Below are positions 9,501 to 17,267 of a DNA stretch of 33,046 bases, in pieces; within the stretch, counting starts at the first letter, position 1, and each line of letters starts with the position of its first letter. The notes below the pieces were generated by a model that ran no database searches, was not told where the DNA came from, and worked only from the letters and a program-made list of their open reading frames with translations. This DNA comes from CAYQAE01 sp964415445 [NCBI: uncultured archaeon] (GTDB lineage: Archaea; CAYQAE01), in contig CAYQAE010000008.1 of assembly GCA_964415445.1 (NCBI GenBank), forward strand, positions 2,032 to 35,077. Reading direction: 5' to 3'. The position numbers and the translations under genes were made by a program.

Positions 9501-9931
9501 ATACTTACAAAGCTTATGTAAATGTATCCTACACCAATGGAGTTGAATTTGATACAGAATTAGGTGGAGCAGTGTATGTTAAAGTTAATGGTATTTTATA
9601 TTCAGCTGAGTATGATTCTGAAAGTGGACTTTGGGTAGCAACATTTAGTCCTGATAATGAAAATTTTGTGGTAAATGCATATGTAAGTGATCAAGACGGT
9701 CGAGCTGCAGTATCTAGTCGATCTGCAGATTTCACAGAATCTTCACATACTTTAGAATATATATTAATATCAGTTTTGATAGGTTCAACTTCTGTATTTG
9801 GTATAGTTATGTATAAATATCATAAAAAGAAAGAGGATCAACTTATATCTCAGATGATGGAGATAGAAAGAAAAGCAACAGAAGATGAAGTTACACAAGT
9901 TTTACATGAACATTTGTTTGATGATATGTGA
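3536..9931 (+). CDS. Giant membrane-anchored surface protein with split beta-propeller
   Basis: A 2131-residue predicted cell-surface protein of unknown function. It has an N-terminal Sec signal (hydrophobic about residues 8-23) and a single C-terminal transmembrane helix (about 2076-2097) followed by a basic stop and a cytoplasmic tail of about 35 residues ending 'HEHLFDDM'. Residues about 495-640 look like beta-propeller blades, including an Asp-box (BNR) 'SKDYGNRW' near 522. More propeller-like strands ('IYIGTRSDGL', 'LYVGTSNGGIYRG', 'LYVATEGGGIFRN') occupy about 1020-1150. Between them, about 695-1000, lies an inserted region with a repeated motif. From about 1520 onward are immunoglobulin-like modules joined by 'DDD..PP' linkers. 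N-glycosylation sequons (NxS/T) are very frequent, which fits surface exposure. Its last about 180 extracellular residues are homologous to those of the next gene, which it overlaps by four bases. No enzyme motif was recognised. Confidence 0.85.
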   Translation: MKNVNKMFIVFIAIISLSSSSANIIVSSDDPNLQTSSKLDLGSLPYQFQGSTILKIKAEDEPVIYQEVDWQIPEYEPALYENESQASYTEDFWAQFLISEDWSNLDELFQVFQEGRADEYSDDEDEVEPYLYLVDVKNPFIKININNPYPGVNLSISDYFLPSYIIRNKTYNDQTWIGNPIGKINWVGERDGYIVVSNDGGSTLYNLTFGMLWGLRDSSDMHRQISLPIKLNIDINLSYDFEADSDITSQIVSGLIQFYSEENGTKRDVDTSTDQDIIVDEPGLNYFDTKLHYTLKTTPIPLILGETFIWGEAEINDFIDDTYWINTFCPGFVFDKDLHGKNSTTLFFRLDFSDYNYNTPNRIGYEDIIPLIQDLYMEYTIMNGSNSKYGYFGLNYNYNFNYFENIILISDLGVSNPKSITFNITVETIYGDTFSSDNVELIILERGNYDGNSLLKLGSNNLYNEIVDVGDIYYGSSKTVNFQLEDLYIHPADRFSSKVKFIEVDPTTGYLYALTWHGLFRSKDYGNRWELINDVYKAEDVNAMEISPAGDVFIAVNDGKYYLRLNSDNTWPSNMYWGHINDLEGTNITAYAFSPWYDGINDDLIFFGTENGRIFNGTNSSGIDQCITEHEDDFGMGSKTISSISSEWPITVIETAILNYTTGRYTIAAGTQSAGFYWANNGTNTLDYSHFFNMTIDWRNVGRFTDDINLLSNISKSDLSGIAPWDTQSYDRTHLGGWIKTRLLDHGYNTYNISKVYSSSEKHVDIIDSGFLYNDTINWENCLDKTGVFPEVFLYLQFPSDIFSNNGDIEEHLKNTLNNRNTSYPHQVEKVYIENEDINQVDVIEDLWEEFLEWLPEWALGKEDFDFWKINKIKVEYKTFNISALNVECFNFNYTWDPGNTVSHLATWNLTINYKNVGDYTPDYPNNFTNVSSSIDGDTIKIWLEENGFPYNIQKVYGGNWIDQAEYDGKGGGDEIIAYRVECNNTYDLDYLVWHNQIYIDPTYGDIGMRVPSWITDIEFSPNYSNDGQIYIGTRSDGLLSQGVYQTTCGAPWGNAILNTTPIDDPLNNYTTSLTILGDYLYVGTSNGGIYRGDSNGNWKNVGDFNWFGNNLYNQKINDIEVNNSNLYVATEGGGIFRNTTNGWTVNNSGLEEINWSLYMQNKNKLASGLYECVSDEDYINGYLPILEGSSDYRYEYKVKDWNVALIDGQYVGNLTLEMFNWRKETIMNAFSELRIRWGFNEKDTSFGSTALISLDLNAIYPDVSQTEIFADRNTIDDSSDLEINLDFSKKLKDSGKINAVYLGYGHATTNLTYVKIDDSYNSNIFSGGSNYNYSIDKSILPRGYSVFLGLVEWEYNGSYKNITFIPSYYSGLDYPQYVEDDFTYKPKIYFLRPPSYEIVSDEIYFSPRASVDVYNSKLENVTVEYCVVNYSNHSQIISDDIYKDKMYFKDMVDTLNLVDGDPLWDFAKSLGNYYWNSSSFEFKGSYEWNLLSVKVYAIDKDRTRPTDKTYSKPYKFFVLITDDDQEPPEMSEISYTSQVGKIVDKEKDINIEISISASNDNPDSGEEFKIYVSVTNHNSRKFTSVYEYIVNLSALDENVDVEFSHFSSGKKYTLGPSESRIETWIVTAHSVGLKSFGFHLRKSEAYHYFENNFNIEVGNDPLYDVSDLKVRAKIVDESNISSAIIRYKSNKYTNWQEISMDYQGDDYYSIVIPREISEQIEFKIVAWDNDSKIQRDQAYSWSDIMACEGYDYMPPTILDVNYMQNQSTKNTLKIAAYVVDPGSGVKEVKIHFKVYFKENTDGFEIYESRNMKQSSFDPNYWQYSLTTNRPLVDFVISAIDNEGNSIMTNQSKSYNKIFNMAMFDATPRYKKEAIDYIFFSPIIPNNITPGKMMRSHVKAYGDIQGVRLYFRGETMETYILMPYNGTYASINWKVPVCLDPGRYNISMFLLAENEYIALNGSKAIYVDETDQNYILSTNIVEIEKISKNTYKAYVNVSYTNGVEFDTELGGAVYVKVNGILYSAEYDSESGLWVATFSPDNENFVVNAYVSDQDGRAAVSSRSADFTESSHTLEYILISVLIGSTSVFGIVMYKYHKKKEDQLISQMMEIERKATEDEVTQVLHEHLFDDM
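5630..6545 (+). repeat. Repeated motif inserted within the propeller of the giant protein (protein level)
   Basis: The encoded region about residues 698-1002 contains a motif seen twice clearly and a third time weakly. Copy 1 has 'NVG' at 700-702 and 'YNISKVY' at 751-757. Copy 3 has 'NVG' at 916-918 and 'YNIQKVY' at 951-957, exactly 200 residues later. A weaker copy has 'VEKVY' at 828-832. Each is preceded by an I-x-x-x-L helix-like segment and followed by an acidic strand ('HVDIIDSG', 'INQVDVI', 'IDQAEYD'). The repeat is visible in protein, not as identical DNA. The family was not recognised. Confidence 0.5.
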
Positions 9932-9932
9932 T
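9928..9932 (+). promoter_or_regulatory. Shine-Dalgarno GTGAT enclosing the upstream stop codon
   Basis: GTGAT complements the archaeal 16S rRNA 3' end and sits four bases before the ATG at 9937. The TGA stop of the upstream giant gene (9929-9931) lies inside it. The same GTGATTTTAATG string precedes the small Cys-rich gene at 14818. This decides for the ATG over the overlapping GTG at 9928. Confidence 0.65.
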
Positions 9933-9936
9933 TTTA

Positions 9937-12900
9937 ATGTTAAATTCAAAAATAAAATATAAGGGATTCACTGTATTTTTATCTCTAATTTTGAGTATAT
10001 CAATATCTTCTTCTATGTTAGTATCTAATGAAGATAAAATTGATTTTGGATATATATCTCCTGGAGAAACTACATATAATTTAGAAATTTATGCAGATTC
10101 TAGATTGCCTTATTATGAACATAATCATCAATTTAATTCATCTGAAACTATTTATGAATTTGGAGATTTTAAATCAAATTATAAAACTAAAGATGGTAGT
10201 ATCTTAGAAGATAAATATAGTATTTTTTGGAATGAATTTTTCATCCAATATATGGACACCTTAGGTGCTTTTAGAATAGCTAACGATATTACTTTAGAGA
10301 ATGATATATACTATACTTTAGAAAATGAAACTAATCAAGTTAAGCTCATTGAAAATGATATAAAAATAAATTTTAGCATATCTGACTCTTTAAGTTTTTT
10401 TGATGTTACAATTGGTGGTAAAAAAAGAGGCGAATTAACTTCTATATCATATTCTGACTTACTTTCATATAATAAAGATAGCCCATATAATTTAGAAATA
10501 AAAATAGATTATACTTATAATAATGAACTTCAAAACCTACCTCTAATAATAGGGCAGATTAATTTTACAGTTTATAAAGATGAAGACAAATATGTAATTC
10601 GTATACCTTATAGAGCAAGATTAATTTCCCACTTTGAATTGATTTATGGGGAGCCAAAAAAATATGAAAATGGAAATTTTTTCTGGAGAGGTTCAAAAGG
10701 TTATTTTTGCCCAAAAACTGTCTCTGTTGAAGACGATTTACAATTCAAATTAGATTTAATAAAATCTGATTTGGATAAATCTTATGAAGAAAAAGAAATT
10801 TTAAAAGAATCAATTGACAGTGTTTATATATATTATGATTGGGATAAAGCATTAAATATTTCAGATGCACCTGTGGATACCTCAGAGGCAGAAGGAAGAT
10901 TAAATACAGATATAGTCAAATTAAAATATAGTTTCTATGGGTGGTCTATGAATTTTACTTTGGATCCAGGGGGGCCTGTAGATGACAACAGATTATATTT
11001 TGTTCCTTTAGTATTCATAAATGATCAAAGACCTTCTGATGATATTTTATATACTTTAAATAGAAGTATAAGAGTCATAAATGATTCTAAATATGTAGTA
11101 GGAAATTTAAGTATAAGCGAACCACAATATTTAGATTTTAATCCTGATAATATCGCTGATAACTTAATATTATATAATTATTCTCTCAATTTCACATGCG
11201 CTTGGGAACTTAATGCAGGAGGAACAGGCGATTGGATTAAAAAATGGGCACAAAATACAGATGATTTGTATGATGGTGGCACTACCAGAAATCCAATATT
11301 TTATGGTAATTTTTATGATGGAGTAGATGTAAATTTAGTTGAATGGAATTATAATGGAACTCATGCTGGTTTTACTTTAAATGTAAAAAATTTACATAAA
11401 GAATATGGCACAAAGAAGTTATATTTAAATATAACTTACAATAACATCTCTTCAAATCAAATAGATATCAATTTTATATCTATATACCCGGATGAAGATT
11501 CTTTTAATTTATCTAAAGATATAATAGTTTCAGATGATATATCTAGTTTAAATATTTACATAAATAATTCCACTTCATATAATTATTTGCTTGAAGAAAA
11601 TATAAATCGAATTTTTCTTAAATTATATAAAGAAGGTATTATTGATTTGAATGAAACACATTCTAATAACTTTAATATTTATAGACATGGACATGAGGTA
11701 TTATTAGATTATAATTTACATTTTTCTGGAATCTCTTCTGATGTAGTAGATCTTAGTTCAAAACAGACAAAATTAAGTTCAGATTCTTCTTTAATATTTT
11801 GGGTTAATTTAAATTTTTCAGGGGATCCAAAAGAATATATCCATGGTATTTTTTCAAATGAGAGCACAGGTAGAAATGAAAACTATATTTCTATATATAA
11901 CGCAGGAGATGGAGAACATCAAATACATTGCAAAGGTAGCGAAGGAATCTGGGTAAATTCATCAAATATTTCATTATCTTTAAATAAATGGCATCAGATA
12001 GCAATAATTTTAGATGATGATATCTTAAATTTTTATTATGATGGCCAATCGTTTGGTTCTTATTCGTTTCCCGACAAAATTGATTTAGACTATTTAGGAG
12101 TAGGTTATTTAGATTCTTATTTAAATGGATCAATAGATGAAGTTATTTTTTATGATAGGAAACTAAGTTCTGATGCCATTTGGGATTTATATTCATCGTC
12201 TGAATTTTATATTCCTAAAATTTTATTGGACAATTTTTCAGAATTTAATGGAATAGATGATCAAATAGATCTTAGTTCAGAAAATTTAGGTTTAGATAAA
12301 GATACTTCTTTGATAGTTTGGATTAGGCCAAAAAATTTAGAGGATGGAAAAAGTCAAGGTATTTTCTCAAGTAGGGGAATTGGTTCTTTGGATAATTATA
12401 TTACTTTGGCTAAAACTGATTCTGGTAAAGCTCATATTTACTATGAAGATAAAGATGGCAACGCAAGAAATTCTTCTGAATTTTCATTAAGTTTAGATAA
12501 GTGGCATCAAATAGCTATTGTAATGAATGAGGGCGGTATTCCTAATTTTTATTATGATGGTGAATTTTTGGGCAGTGATATAGCTTCAGGTAAAATTGAT
12601 CTAAATTATTTAGGATTAGGACATTATTATTTTGACAATAGAAGCCATTTTAATGGATCAATAGGTGAAGTTACTTTTTATGATAAGGCTTTAAGTTCTA
12701 ATGCTATTTTAGCTCTTAATAATTCTATTAGTTTTTCTGAATCTAAAATAGAATTATATAATTATACTGAAATATCCATTCCTACTTTAAATTATTATAA
12801 TATCCCTAAATCTGATTTTATAGACAAAGCTTCAACTGGAGAATCTTTTTCTCTATATTATGTCCCTATCTTTGAATGGAATTTATCAGATGGAAATTTA

Positions 12901-14742
12901 GTTAACCTTACAAATTATAATTATGATTCATTTTCTAAATTTTATAAAATAACCATCGTCGATGATGATTCTCAAAAACCAAATCTAGAACTCTTCTCTC
13001 CCGAGTATATTTCAAGTGAATCTGAAATATCTTCTGATCAAAGCTTAAATATTGTGGTAAATGCATCTGATGCACAATCAAACTTAGAATACGTAAATAT
13101 TACTTATCAATATTTTAATGAAACTACAAATATTACAAATTATTTTACTAAACAGATGCAAAAATCTGGAAATAGTTATAATTATACTCTCAATTTCGAT
13201 GAGGCATATGAAAATTGCTTTATACAATTTTATATTATAGCTTATAATGATGATTTAGATCATATTTATGATCAAGAATTTAATTCACTTGGCCCCTATT
13301 CATATAGGATCTTAGATGATGATAATACATCTCCAAGAGTATCAGATTTAGAAGCTAATATCTTTGGATCAGAAGTTGTAATTTCTGCAGATATTGTAGA
13401 TAGTGGTGGAATTTATAATGCAACTCTCTTTTATAGAAATTTAGAGACATCTTGGAAATTTATTGACATGTTCTATGAAAATGGTGTCTATAATGTTACT
13501 TTAGAAGGAAATAATGCAACATATGTAGAATATTATGTTGTGGCATTTGATAATGATTCAATATCTGATTCTGATAAACAGATGAGTTTAACTGAAATAT
13601 ATTCGGTATATTCAGATGATACAAAACCACCTGAGATTTTTGAGATAATCTATCCGATAGATGTTGATTATGGTGAATCTAGTGCAATATGTTCATTTGT
13701 AGATGATTATGCATCAGGTGTAAATTATGTTAATTTAGTTTGGAGTTATGCAGATGAAAATACAGAATCAGAATATTCTGAATATATAACAACACAGATG
13801 AAAAAAATTGGAGGCACTAATATGTATGTCACAAATCTAATTTCATTTTATCCATATATTAGATTTTATGTAACATCTGAGGATAATGCAGGAAATTTAA
13901 ATACATCTGATGAATATACTGCTAAATTTGTACCTAAAGCAAATCAAAATAGAGGCAATAGTTTATTTTTGGACTTCTCTTTTGATAATATGAATATATC
14001 AAACTTAACTACTGCTAAAAATTATAATCCCACACTTTTAGGCCTTGGAAATATACAAAAAGTATCTATAGGGGTATTTGGAGATGAATTTTCAACTATA
14101 ATAAATTTAGAAAAATCAGAAAATAATTTATGGAAAAATCAATGGTATACACCTTATGCTATGCCAAAAGGAGATTATAATATAACAATCTCCTACACAG
14201 ATTCTAATGGTAAATCCTATACTTTGGATGGCTCAAAAATATTTACTGTCAAAAAATCAGATGTAGATGCACAAATTCTAATTTCAATTTTTAATTTTGA
14301 AAAATTAGATGAAAACAAATACAAGATTTATATTTCTGTTAATTATTCTCAGGATATCTCTTTTGATGCAGAATATGATTTTGGGTCAGTTTATGTTAAA
14401 ATAAGAGGAATAATCTATCCTGCATTTTATAATAATACTTCTGGCAATTGGTATTGTATATATGAGACAGATGAAGAATATTTCTTAATCCGTGCTTTTG
14501 CCTATGATAGTGATGGCAGAACTGCGACAACAACTTATCTTGTGGAGGCTCCAAAATCCTTTGATTATACAAATTATATTGTTGGTGTAGTTGTAACATT
14601 TTTAGGTATCTCTGGTGGAGTAGCACTTCAGAAACGTCAAAAATCAAAGAAAAAGGAAATTTTAGAGACACTCAAGAGAGTTCAAAAAGAGCGAGATGAT
14701 GAAGAAATAACTAAAACCTTCCATGATGAATTGTTTGATTAA
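9937..14742 (+). CDS. Giant membrane-anchored surface protein with two LamG-like domains
   Basis: A predicted 1601-residue surface protein, partner of the preceding giant protein. After a Sec signal (hydrophobic about residues 9-25) comes a long unassigned beta-rich region. Then come two tandem LamG/concanavalin-like modules (about 602-752 and 774-928), each with 'W..I....' strands, 'KWHQIAI', a 'FYYDG' strand and 'NGSI.EV.FYD..LS'. Such modules usually bind carbohydrate or serve as adhesion domains. Immunoglobulin-like modules with 'DDD' linkers follow, then a domain homologous to the C-terminal extracellular domain of the upstream protein, one transmembrane helix (about 1544-1562), a Lys/Arg-rich stop and a tail ending 'HDELFD'. 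Many NxS/T sequons suggest N-glycosylation. The ATG is preferred over the GTG at 9928 because GTGAT serves as ribosome site. The function is unknown; adhesion or an envelope role is inferred. Confidence 0.85.
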   Translation: MLNSKIKYKGFTVFLSLILSISISSSMLVSNEDKIDFGYISPGETTYNLEIYADSRLPYYEHNHQFNSSETIYEFGDFKSNYKTKDGSILEDKYSIFWNEFFIQYMDTLGAFRIANDITLENDIYYTLENETNQVKLIENDIKINFSISDSLSFFDVTIGGKKRGELTSISYSDLLSYNKDSPYNLEIKIDYTYNNELQNLPLIIGQINFTVYKDEDKYVIRIPYRARLISHFELIYGEPKKYENGNFFWRGSKGYFCPKTVSVEDDLQFKLDLIKSDLDKSYEEKEILKESIDSVYIYYDWDKALNISDAPVDTSEAEGRLNTDIVKLKYSFYGWSMNFTLDPGGPVDDNRLYFVPLVFINDQRPSDDILYTLNRSIRVINDSKYVVGNLSISEPQYLDFNPDNIADNLILYNYSLNFTCAWELNAGGTGDWIKKWAQNTDDLYDGGTTRNPIFYGNFYDGVDVNLVEWNYNGTHAGFTLNVKNLHKEYGTKKLYLNITYNNISSNQIDINFISIYPDEDSFNLSKDIIVSDDISSLNIYINNSTSYNYLLEENINRIFLKLYKEGIIDLNETHSNNFNIYRHGHEVLLDYNLHFSGISSDVVDLSSKQTKLSSDSSLIFWVNLNFSGDPKEYIHGIFSNESTGRNENYISIYNAGDGEHQIHCKGSEGIWVNSSNISLSLNKWHQIAIILDDDILNFYYDGQSFGSYSFPDKIDLDYLGVGYLDSYLNGSIDEVIFYDRKLSSDAIWDLYSSSEFYIPKILLDNFSEFNGIDDQIDLSSENLGLDKDTSLIVWIRPKNLEDGKSQGIFSSRGIGSLDNYITLAKTDSGKAHIYYEDKDGNARNSSEFSLSLDKWHQIAIVMNEGGIPNFYYDGEFLGSDIASGKIDLNYLGLGHYYFDNRSHFNGSIGEVTFYDKALSSNAILALNNSISFSESKIELYNYTEISIPTLNYYNIPKSDFIDKASTGESFSLYYVPIFEWNLSDGNLVNLTNYNYDSFSKFYKITIVDDDSQKPNLELFSPEYISSESEISSDQSLNIVVNASDAQSNLEYVNITYQYFNETTNITNYFTKQMQKSGNSYNYTLNFDEAYENCFIQFYIIAYNDDLDHIYDQEFNSLGPYSYRILDDDNTSPRVSDLEANIFGSEVVISADIVDSGGIYNATLFYRNLETSWKFIDMFYENGVYNVTLEGNNATYVEYYVVAFDNDSISDSDKQMSLTEIYSVYSDDTKPPEIFEIIYPIDVDYGESSAICSFVDDYASGVNYVNLVWSYADENTESEYSEYITTQMKKIGGTNMYVTNLISFYPYIRFYVTSEDNAGNLNTSDEYTAKFVPKANQNRGNSLFLDFSFDNMNISNLTTAKNYNPTLLGLGNIQKVSIGVFGDEFSTIINLEKSENNLWKNQWYTPYAMPKGDYNITISYTDSNGKSYTLDGSKIFTVKKSDVDAQILISIFNFEKLDENKYKIYISVNYSQDISFDAEYDFGSVYVKIRGIIYPAFYNNTSGNWYCIYETDEEYFLIRAFAYDSDGRTATTTYLVEAPKSFDYTNYIVGVVVTFLGISGGVALQKRQKSKKKEILETLKRVQKERDDEEITKTFHDELFD

Positions 14743-14817
14743 TTTTATTTCTATCTCCTAAAGTGTTAAAGATTTTCTAGATTAATGTTATTTTGAGATT
14801 TAATTTAAGTGATTTTA

Positions 14818-15003
14818 ATGGCAGAAAATCGACCAATTTGTGCTGAATGTGCAGATTACATGAAAAAATTGAAATTAAAAAAAGGAGATCACAAAGATCA
14901 CGAAGTTTATAGATGTTGCAAAACTATCTATTGTAAAACTTGCAAAAAATACTTAAAAGAAAATTGTTTTACTTATGAAGATCCTGTTTCATATCTGTTT
15001 TAG
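14818..15003 (+). CDS. Small Cys-rich, probably zinc-binding protein
   Basis: A 61-residue soluble protein of unknown function. It has C8-x2-C11, H25 and H28, C33-C34, C39-x2-C42 and C50, enough ligands for one or two zinc sites in a cross-braced arrangement. The ATG at 14818 is chosen because GTGAT lies four bases upstream; a GTG nine bases earlier overlaps that site and would add three residues. It follows the second giant gene by 75 bases and precedes the ATPase gene by 12, so it probably belongs to the same transcript. No family was recognised; a protein- or nucleic-acid-binding adaptor is a guess. Confidence 0.65.
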   Translation: MAENRPICAECADYMKKLKLKKGDHKDHEVYRCCKTIYCKTCKKYLKENCFTYEDPVSYLF

Positions 15004-15015
15004 TAGGTGTTAGTT

Positions 15016-15759
15016 TTGGAAGATGTTACTGTATTTGGTGGAAAAAAAGGAGATAAAAAATCAAATTATTCATTTGATAAAAAAATATCTACAGGCATTG
15101 AGGCATTAGATAAAAAAATTGAAAGTGGACTACCTATAGGTAGCAGAGTATTAGTCTTTGGGGATGTTGCCACGTCTAAAACTATTTTTTCTCTTAATAT
15201 GATTTTGAAAAATGTTAATTCTAAAGAAAAAGGATTATATATCACCTTAGATGAAAATATAGATGAATTCTTACAAAATGCTACTAATCTAGATTTTAAA
15301 ATACCAGATAAAACTTTGAAAGTCTATGATGAGAATTTAGGACAAGAAGATGATATTTTTGGAGAAGAAAAATCTCTCACTTTAGATAAATTAATATCAG
15401 AACTTCCTGATATAATACAAACTAATGATTTTAAACATATAGTTATCGATCCTATTACTAGTTTAGTTGAAGGATATAATAATAATTTAGATATGAAAAA
15501 TAACCTAAAACAATTATTTAAAGAGTTAATTAGACTAAACTTAAATTCAATTATTTGTATCTTGGATAGTTATTTCGATTATAAAGTTTTATCTCCACTT
15601 TTTACTTCTTCAATTGAATTGAAAAGAGATGCAAAACGTAAAAAAGTACGAAAAGAAATTTCAATCAAAAAAATTAGAGGTATGAAAGTAAAACCACAAC
15701 CATATGAATTTAGGATCGAAAAAGGAAAAATTGATCTTCTAAGCAAATATAGATCATAA
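15016..15759 (+). CDS. RecA/KaiC-like ATPase with altered Walker A motif
   Basis: A 247-residue single-domain member of the KaiC/RecA-like superfamily, which includes ArlH/FlaH of the archaellum. The N-terminal 'STGIEALDKKIESGLPIGS' is the usual KaiC lead-in. The P-loop at about 49-56 reads 'GDVATSKT', with serine (S54) replacing the glycine before the lysine. 'YITLDENIDEF' follows at the site of the KaiC catalytic acidic pair, and Walker B is 'HIVIDPITSLV'. It may therefore bind ATP but hydrolyse it poorly. The TTG start is preferred because AGGTG lies six bases upstream; a GTG at 15007 would add three residues. It closes the giant-protein gene cluster and overlaps the convergent FAU-1 gene by six bases. 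The partner is unknown; a role tied to the surface proteins is inferred from position only. Confidence 0.75.
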   Translation: MEDVTVFGGKKGDKKSNYSFDKKISTGIEALDKKIESGLPIGSRVLVFGDVATSKTIFSLNMILKNVNSKEKGLYITLDENIDEFLQNATNLDFKIPDKTLKVYDENLGQEDDIFGEEKSLTLDKLISELPDIIQTNDFKHIVIDPITSLVEGYNNNLDMKNNLKQLFKELIRLNLNSIICILDSYFDYKVLSPLFTSSIELKRDAKRKKVRKEISIKKIRGMKVKPQPYEFRIEKGKIDLLSKYRS

Positions 15760-17145
15760 TTTGGATTGTAATTTTTTTGCAATTGCCATTGATTCTTTAA
15801 ATAGTTCTTCTGTTATCATCCCTAAGTCATAAGCTCTTTTTAAGTGTTTTTCATCTCTTAATTCTGGATCTTTCTCTGGTGATTTAACTATATCTACTTC
15901 TAAATCTATATATCTTGCTCTATCTGGATAAATTTCAATTGGGGTATTTATATTTACATATTTCCCTTTTAATTTACCATCTGCACTAAAGTACTCATTT
16001 TTATAATGCCACATGCCCTCTTCTATTGTAGTGAGAGCATAATCTCCTCTCTCTTTGGGTGAATTTAGACCATCATATATACCTGGAGTTTGCATCTCTC
16101 TATAAATTACAATTTTCTCATCGTTGATTTTTTTCACTATTCCATTAAGTTTGAATTTAGATCCATTAATCTTTAGATGTTCTAAAAAAAACTTCTGTCC
16201 AACTCGTGGTCCTTTTACAATTTTTAATGATTCTTTGAATTTTTCAATTAATTTTTTTTCATCTTTAATTATATCAGTAAAAGTCTCCATTACATCTACT
16301 AAAAGTGAGATATCATCTGTGCCTGACTTATATTTATGATGGCCATCTAATGTTTTCATAATCTTTTTTCTAATTTTGTCAAATTTTTGCTTTGACCTAT
16401 GGCTGAAATCAATTTCAACATATTTTTTTCCATCTAAAAGCTTTGCAGGTGCTTTTACTTTTGAATTTTTTACTCTCCCAAATTTATCTCTTATGTTTTC
16501 AATTTCATCAATTAATTGTTCGCTGTTTAATGATATCGCTGGAGTTTTCCAGACGAATCCATTTCCAATTCCCTTCTTTTTTTTAGCTAAATTTAGAAGA
16601 TTAACTTTTTTTTCAACTTCAATTTTGTTATCAACTATAATTTTATCTTCAAAAGGAAGAACAGAAGCATATTCATCTGATACTGTATAATACATTGAAA
16701 TTAAGGGCATTTTCTTAGAAAAAGGAATATTTTTTATCTGAACTATTGCTTCATCTGCTACTTTTAGTCTCTCTTTAGTATTTGAAAAGGGCAAAAACCC
16801 TGTAAAATGACCTAAATCCATAAGTAGGGCTCTTTTGTCATAATCGATTTGCAATACTTTCCCTTTATATATCGCATTATGTTCAATATTACTCTCTCTT
16901 ACTATAATATCTTCTACATTTTCTTTTATTTTATTTAGGAATTCTCGTATAAGTTCAGGTTTTCCAGAAATTGATATTCCTCTTTTTTCATTGTCTTTAA
17001 GCTCAATTTGGTGAGCTCTAAAATCTTTTTCTAAATTTAATCTCTCTATCAAAACTGAAGATGGATCTACAATATTAAAGCCAAAATCTTGAGAAAGTTT
17101 AGTTAAGGCACTTGCAAACATTCCCCTTATTCGAATATTTTTCAT
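15754..17145 (-). CDS. FAU-1-type RNA-binding protein / probable RNase (S1 and DUF402 domains)
   Basis: A 463-residue protein matching the architecture of archaeal FAU-1, an RNA-binding protein first described from Pyrococcus that recognises AU-rich RNA and has been linked to RNase E/G-like rRNA processing. About residues 90-140 ('YKGKVLQIDYDKRALLMDLG' onward) form an S1-like strand set, the middle is an RNase E/G-like region, and about 360-450 is the DUF402 domain, with 'YADY/GDYAL', 'EGMWHYKNEYFSADG' and 'PIEIYPDRARYIDLEVDIV'. Length is as in the family. AAGGAG six bases before the ATG and a TATA-like GTTATATAC (17182-17190) support the start. It diverges from the topoisomerase gene. Confidence 0.85.
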   Translation of the reverse strand: MKNIRIRGMFASALTKLSQDFGFNIVDPSSVLIERLNLEKDFRAHQIELKDNEKRGISISGKPELIREFLNKIKENVEDIIVRESNIEHNAIYKGKVLQIDYDKRALLMDLGHFTGFLPFSNTKERLKVADEAIVQIKNIPFSKKMPLISMYYTVSDEYASVLPFEDKIIVDNKIEVEKKVNLLNLAKKKKGIGNGFVWKTPAISLNSEQLIDEIENIRDKFGRVKNSKVKAPAKLLDGKKYVEIDFSHRSKQKFDKIRKKIMKTLDGHHKYKSGTDDISLLVDVMETFTDIIKDEKKLIEKFKESLKIVKGPRVGQKFFLEHLKINGSKFKLNGIVKKINDEKIVIYREMQTPGIYDGLNSPKERGDYALTTIEEGMWHYKNEYFSADGKLKGKYVNINTPIEIYPDRARYIDLEVDIVKSPEKDPELRDEKHLKRAYDLGMITEELFKESMAIAKKLQSKL

Positions 17146-17267
17146 AAAATTCTCCTTATTTTAATAATTCTTATAAAAAATAGTATATAACTTTTTTAGG
17201 ATTTCTTACCAAAAATTCAATACTAATAAAGATATCGATATATTGTAAATAAAATTATAATTAGGGG

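Noticed and set aside
3536-14742. Possible CRISPR or DNA tandem repeats within the giant genes
   Set aside because: Repetition is at protein-domain level only; no regularly spaced identical DNA repeats were seen.
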